Positions 8,303 to 10,180 of a stretch of DNA of 10,180 nucleotides are shown here, one piece after another (positions within the stretch are counted from its first letter, which is position 1; the number at the start of each line of letters is the position of its first letter). Position numbers and translations under genes: made by a program. Location of the stretch: NCBI GenBank assembly GCA_049515555.1, contig JBEKTY010000232.1, forward strand, positions 1-10,180. The letters are read 5' to 3'. The notes under the pieces were generated by a model. That model did no database searches. It had not been told where the DNA came from and saw only the letters and a list, made by a program, of their open reading frames with translations. This stretch comes from JBEKTY01 sp049515555. GTDB lineage: Bacteria > Planctomycetota > Planctomycetia > Pirellulales > Thermoguttaceae.

Positions 8303-8336
8303 AAAGTGGCAGGCACACTCCGTGTGCCGTCCGCCA
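8303..8336. repeat. Half copy of the palindrome with a different flank
   Basis: After AAAGTGGCA comes the shared arm core GGCACACTCCGTGTGCC (8312-8328) and a loop, GTCCGCCAT, resembling that of copy 2. The matching right arm is missing; the sequence instead passes into GCCGCGTTGTGGCC and the next hairpin. The flank AAAGTGGCA differs from the GTATCC flank of the full copies, so this is either a related subfamily or a truncated hybrid. Confidence 0.7.
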
Positions 8337-8351
8337 TGCCGCGTTGTGGCC

Positions 8352-8436
8352 GGTCTCCGACCGAGCCACACCGCCGACCGAAGGTCTCCCGAGCCATGGA
8401 GACCTTCGGTCCACGCCGCGGCGGGGTCGGGAGACC
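8352..8436. repeat. Nested 85-base imperfect hairpin
   Basis: The inner arms, GACCGAAGGTCTCC (8376-8389) and its exact reverse complement (8398-8411), enclose an eight-base loop. Outside them CCGCC (8371-8375) faces GGCGG (8420-8424), and GGTCTCCGACC (8352-8362, first base imperfect) faces GGTCGGGAGACC (8425-8436) with one extra G. The GGTCTCC/GGAGACC words thus occur four times, forming a long stem. It is unrelated in sequence to the GGCACAC palindromes. Its role is unknown; a dispersed intergenic repeat is the simplest reading. Confidence 0.8.
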
Positions 8437-8460
8437 CGCGCCGAACTTGGATTGCAAAAT

Positions 8461-8520
8461 TGTATCCGGCACACTCCGTGTGCCGCTTCCGCCATCGGCA
8501 CACGGAGTGTGCCGGATACA
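8461..8520. repeat. Long perfect palindrome, copy 2
   Basis: The 25-base arms (8461-8485 and 8496-8520) are exact reverse complements around the loop CTTCCGCCAT. The inner 24 bases of each arm are identical to copy 1, whereas four of the ten loop bases differ. The orientation, judged from the GCCAT at the loop's 3' end, is the same as copy 1. The element ends 12 bases before the GH39-like start codon. Confidence 0.93.
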
Positions 8521-8521
8521 T

Positions 8522-8526
8522 TGGAG
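8522..8526 (+). promoter_or_regulatory. Ribosome binding site that fixes the GH39-like start
   Basis: TGGAG lies six bases before the ATG at 8533 and one base after palindrome copy 2. The frame stays open a further 189 bases upstream through the repeats, but only the ATG at 8533 gives a signal peptide and has this site. Confidence 0.6.
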
Positions 8527-8532
8527 CGTAAC

Positions 8533-9966
8533 ATGCGTGCAACGTCAAAGCGACTGGGAAGAGGCGTTCTGTGCACCTGCGTCATGGCCGTTGCGTGGGG
8601 CTTGCAGGCGGCCACGCTGGAGGTCGATGCGGGGCGTAAGACGGGCCAGATCCGGCCCATTCACGGCATCAACGGCGGACCGATCTGTTATGGCGGCGTC
8701 GTCGATCTTTCGCCGTACCATAAGGCCCTCGGAATCCCGATGACCCGCATCCACGACGCCAACTGGCCGGCACGCGACGTGGTCGACGTGCACGCGATTT
8801 TTCCCGACTTTGACGCCGACCCGGATTCGCCCGCCGCTTACCACTTCGCGCCGACGGACGATTACTTGAAGTCGATCCTGGCCACCGGCTCGCGGGTCAT
8901 GTATCGCCTGGGCGAGAGCATCGAGCACACGCCGCACAAGTATTACGTCCACAAGCCGGCCGACTATGACCGTTGGGCCCGGATCTGTCTGGGCATCATT
9001 CGGCATTACAACGAAGGCTGGGCCGACGGTTGCCGGCTCGACCTCCGCTATTTCGAGATTTGGAACGAATCGGAGATTGGCCCGGCCCAATGGGATGCTA
9101 CCGCCGGGGACTATTATCGTCTGTATGCCACTGCGGCCCGGGCGATCAAGGCCCGCTGGCCGGCCCTTAAAGTCGGCGGACCGGCGGCGGCCGGCCTGGG
9201 CCGGCTGGACGGGTGCAAGCTTACGCCGGCGCCCTACCTGCGCGGCTTTCTGGAGTACTGCCGCAAGGAATCCGTGCCGCTGGATTTCCTTTCCTGGCAC
9301 ATGTACACGGCCGACCCCACGGCGCCCGTGCGCGGCACGCGCGGGCTGCGGGCCGTGCTGGACGAGCTCGGCCTGCAGAAGACCGAGAGCCACTTGGACG
9401 AATGGAACTATCTGCCCGGCAACGATTGGGGCCCCATGCTCAGCCGCGACGGCCGGCGGTTGCAGAAATGGTTTGACGATGCGGGCGGCGTGCGCGGGGC
9501 GGCCTTCGTCGCCTGCGTGCTGCTGGGCCTGCAAGACGCCCCGCTCGACATGGGCAACTTCTACACCGGCGACAACGGCGCCTGGGGCCTGTTCAATCAC
9601 TTCGGCGTGCCGAAGAAAACCTATTACGCCTTCCTGGGCTTCAAAGCCCTGGTCGATCATCCGCTGCGCGTGGCGGTCCAGGGCGGCAAGCCGGGCGAGC
9701 TGGCGGCCGTGGCCGGCTTGAGCGCAGACTCCGGCGCGCTGCTGCTCCTGGTGAGCAATTTCAACTCGGCCGACCGGCTGATCGAGGTCTCGCTGGCGAA
9801 CCTGCCGTGGCAGGGCGCCAGCCAGTGCGAGTTGCTCATGCTCGATGACAGGCACGATCTGGAACGAGTCCGCATGTTGCCGGCCGAAGGATCGAAGCTT
9901 CAGATTGTTCAGGACTTGCCCGCGCCCGGGGTCTTCCTGATCCGCGTGCGGAGGGCCGGCAAGTGA
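8533..9966 (+). CDS. Exported GH39-like (clan GH-A) glycoside hydrolase
   Basis: This 477-residue exported retaining glycosidase is of the beta-xylosidase/alpha-L-iduronidase type. The signal peptide is MRATSKRLGRGVLCTCVMAVAWGLQAA, cleaved near residue 27. A TIM barrel follows, opening with RPIHGINGGP and the GIPMTRIHDAN strand, then YRLGESIEH and the helix IIRHYNEGWADG. The acid/base Glu179 lies in FEIWNESE, the clan GH-A Asn-Glu motif after strand 4. The likely nucleophile is Glu290 in HLDEWNY, matching the strand 7 Glu-Trp. FLSWHMYT is the usual strand 6 block. A beta-sandwich tail from about residue 390 ends the protein. Both catalytic glutamates are present, so it should be active. Substrate is undetermined; family knowledge suggests xylosides, arabinosides or uronic-acid-containing glycans. 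An upstream extension of the frame runs only through repeats and is rejected. Confidence 0.87.
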   Translation: MRATSKRLGRGVLCTCVMAVAWGLQAATLEVDAGRKTGQIRPIHGINGGPICYGGVVDLSPYHKALGIPMTRIHDANWPARDVVDVHAIFPDFDADPDSPAAYHFAPTDDYLKSILATGSRVMYRLGESIEHTPHKYYVHKPADYDRWARICLGIIRHYNEGWADGCRLDLRYFEIWNESEIGPAQWDATAGDYYRLYATAARAIKARWPALKVGGPAAAGLGRLDGCKLTPAPYLRGFLEYCRKESVPLDFLSWHMYTADPTAPVRGTRGLRAVLDELGLQKTESHLDEWNYLPGNDWGPMLSRDGRRLQKWFDDAGGVRGAAFVACVLLGLQDAPLDMGNFYTGDNGAWGLFNHFGVPKKTYYAFLGFKALVDHPLRVAVQGGKPGELAAVAGLSADSGALLLLVSNFNSADRLIEVSLANLPWQGASQCELLMLDDRHDLERVRMLPAEGSKLQIVQDLPAPGVFLIRVRRAGK

Positions 9967-9983
9967 TCCATCTTCATCTTCCT

Positions 9984-10055
9984 CCCCTCTCCCTCTGGGA
10001 GAGGGGCAGGGGGTGAGGGAAAATGCGGGCGGTGCGCTCCACAATCCCCTCACCC
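9984..10055. repeat. CCCTCTCCC-type stem-loop with a partial inverted partner
   Basis: CCCCTCTCCC (9984-9993) and GGGAGAGGGG (9997-10006) form a perfect ten-base stem with a TCT loop, 17 bases after the GH39-like stop. GGGTGAGGG (10011-10019) then pairs with CCCTCACCC (10047-10055). Words of this kind are common dispersed intergenic repeats in several GC-rich bacterial groups. By its place it may also end or protect the GH39-like transcript, but no T-run follows. The second half stops at CTAACCCT (10062) without its expected CTCTCCC stem. Confidence 0.75.
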
Positions 10056-10062
10056 TAACCCT

Positions 10063-10180
10063 GGTCTGAATAAAACCCAATAATTTTGGCAAACTGGGCT
10101 TGTTAGGTTCTTTGAAATCTGTTGCGCTCCCTCGTGCATACGAACTGGAAACAAGTTCCAAAGCGAAGGAGCGCAACAGT
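10063..10180. other. AT-richer segment ending in a strong hairpin, possible mobile-element end
   Basis: Base composition changes sharply after 10062: the stretch to about 10118 is rich in A and T (AATAAAACCCAATAATTTTGG), unlike all else here. It is followed by arms CTGTTGCGCTCC (10119-10130) and GGAGCGCAACAG (10168-10179), exact reverse complements that extend inward to 10134/10164 with one mismatch. Inside is a small TGGAA-ACAAG-TTCCA hairpin (10146-10160). No coding frame is credible. The segment starts exactly where the preceding repeat is broken, which suggests an insertion. The window ends here, so the far end cannot be seen. Confidence 0.5.

Larger units (their letters stand above)
8203..8532. 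other. Repeat-filled intergenic region
   Basis: This spacer of about 330 bases between the DUF4838 and GH39-like genes holds no credible gene. Its first 100 bases show nothing beyond a minor AAGGG-TAA-CCCTT hairpin near 8275-8287. The rest is three repeat units in a row: a half palindrome (8303-8336), a nested 85-base hairpin (8352-8436) and palindrome copy 2 (8461-8520). Open frames that cross it on both strands are made by these repeats. Confidence 0.7.

Noticed and set aside
5761..8520. CRISPR array
   Set aside because: The repeated units are long palindromes about 2.7 kb apart with genes between them. There is no regular spacing and no cas gene.
8545..10176. 543-codon open frame on the minus strand
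   Set aside because: It is antisense to the GH39-like gene and begins inside the right-edge hairpin and stem-loop repeats; its start is repeat-derived.
10119..10179. Integron attC-like recombination site
   Set aside because: The arms end in GTTGCGC and GCGCAAC in the reverse order to the attC consensus (RYYYAAC first, GTTRRRY last), and there is no integrase or cassette structure here.

Overview
The window is GC-rich, tightly packed bacterial DNA. Its five complete genes all lie on the + strand, and a sixth is cut by the left edge on the - strand. Several secreted carbohydrate-active enzymes, one of them a DUF4838-type protein, occur together with clusters of GC-rich palindromic repeats between genes. 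That combination suggests a planctomycete, perhaps of the Pirellulales. This is an inference from gene style; there is no rRNA or other marker here to confirm it.

Layout. Positions 1-335 (-) hold the first 111 codons of an unrecognised secreted protein. A 459-base divergent intergenic region follows. Positions 795-2779 carry a translationally coupled pair, gmd and fcl, which together make GDP-L-fucose from GDP-D-mannose in the cytoplasm. Three exported proteins follow on the same strand: a GH78-type alpha-L-rhamnosidase-like enzyme (2988-5741) with a complete set of catalytic acidic residues, a DUF4838 protein with a C-terminal jelly-roll (5836-8202), and a clan GH-A, GH39-like glycosidase (8533-9966) with both catalytic glutamates. 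The last 214 bases hold a CCCTCTCCC-type stem-loop, half of a second repeat that stops abruptly, and an AT-richer segment ending in a strong hairpin at the window edge.

How the genes may work together. Gmd and Fcl supply an activated deoxysugar for surface or extracellular glycans. The three exported enzymes look like parts of a system that removes rhamnose or related sugars, and then other residues, from a complex polysaccharide outside the cytoplasm. The two halves need not be linked functionally; they are only adjacent and co-directional.

The most unusual signal is not a gene. A 58-60-base perfect palindrome with 24-25-base arms occurs twice, in the same orientation, each time directly upstream of the Shine-Dalgarno sequence of an exported-enzyme gene (DUF4838 and GH39-like). 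The two copies have identical arms but differing loops. Each arm is itself self-complementary, so the element can fold as one long hairpin or two short ones. A third, half copy and an unrelated 85-base nested hairpin lie just upstream of the second copy. A separate curiosity is an 18-base in-frame tandem repeat that encodes the signal peptide of the GH78-like enzyme.
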